Positions 13,055 through 13,122 of a DNA stretch of 13,122 bases are shown one piece after another. Below the pieces are notes generated by a model that was not told where the DNA came from, did no database searches, and saw only the letters and a list, made by a program, of their open reading frames with translations. Made by a program: the position numbers and the translations under genes. This DNA is from Burkholderiales bacterium (GTDB lineage: Bacteria > Actinomycetota > Thermoleophilia > Gaiellales > Gaiellaceae): the NCBI GenBank assembly GCA_025935595.1, contig JAICUZ010000041.1, positions 1 through 13,122 on the forward strand, in the 5' to 3' direction. The first letter of the stretch is position 1. Each line of letters starts with the position of its first letter.

Positions 13055-13122
13055 CTACTCGTACGTGTAGAAGCCCTCGCCCGACTTGCGGCCGAGCTTC
13101 CCCGCCTTGAGCATGCGGACGA
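13055..13122 (-). CDS. 3-hydroxyacyl-CoA dehydrogenase, last 21 residues only
   Basis: Only the C-terminus is inside the window: VRMLKAGKLGRKSGEGFYTYE followed by TAG. The G-K-L-G-R-K-[ST]-G-x-G-F-Y pattern is the hallmark end of the C-terminal domain of 3-hydroxybutyryl/3-hydroxyacyl-CoA dehydrogenases (Hbd/PaaH/FadB type), which oxidise 3-hydroxyacyl-CoA with NAD(P). Whether it is a single-domain Hbd or part of a multidomain FadB-like protein cannot be decided here. It is followed after 31 bp by the small zinc-ribbon gene on the same strand. Confidence 0.85.
   Translation of the reverse strand, partial: VRMLKAGKLGRKSGEGFYTYE

Noticed and set aside
1..13122. A defence, phage, biosynthetic or other undescribed multi-gene system
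   Set aside because: Every larger gene except the secreted protein belongs to a known housekeeping, signalling or transport family. The unknown proteins are small and scattered, with no clustering that would suggest a new system.

Overview
The window is GC-rich (codon third positions are mostly G or C), gene-dense bacterial DNA carrying mainly housekeeping genes. A queA-tgt-yajC-secDF block, a two-component system, and small genes that look leaderless with TANNNT -10 hexamers all fit a high-GC actinobacterium. Common actinobacteria such as Streptomyces or Mycobacterium usually lack queA/tgt and have separate secD and secF, so a deep-branching class (Thermoleophilia-like) is my best guess. No rRNA or marker gene is present to confirm it.

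Left block (1-8575, all minus strand, read from right to left): queA, a 142-bp tandem repeat array, tgt, yajC, a fused secDF, a small coiled-coil gene, a DEAD-box RNA helicase, greA, and a UbiB/ABC1-family kinase that runs off the left edge. Most junctions are short or overlapping, so much of this is probably one or two operons. It links tRNA wobble-base modification (QueA, Tgt), protein export (YajC, SecDF) and RNA/transcription maintenance (helicase, GreA). The exception is the 449-bp queA-tgt gap, nearly filled by three tandem copies of a 142-bp repeat.

Middle (8576-8887): queA is divergent from a small plus-strand coiled-coil gene, with only 27 bp between their start codons. A perfect 12-bp palindrome sits at the centre of that gap and gives a TAGCGT -10-like hexamer on each strand, which looks like a minimal symmetric bidirectional promoter.

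Right block: a minus-strand operon (11569 to 8884) encodes a secreted protein of unknown function, an OmpR-family response regulator and its sensor kinase. It is divergent from a plus-strand CPA1/NhaP2-like cation/proton antiporter (11655-12842). The 85-bp gap between them holds a perfect 8-bp-arm inverted repeat at its midpoint, a candidate shared operator. At the right edge are a small minus-strand four-cysteine protein, with a perfectly spaced leaderless-type TAGCGT hexamer, and the last 21 residues of a 3-hydroxyacyl-CoA dehydrogenase.

I found no phage, defence, CRISPR, transposase or RNA-gene signal, and no clear multi-gene novel system. The items most worth a second look are non-coding: the repeat array, the symmetric promoter and the centred operator.
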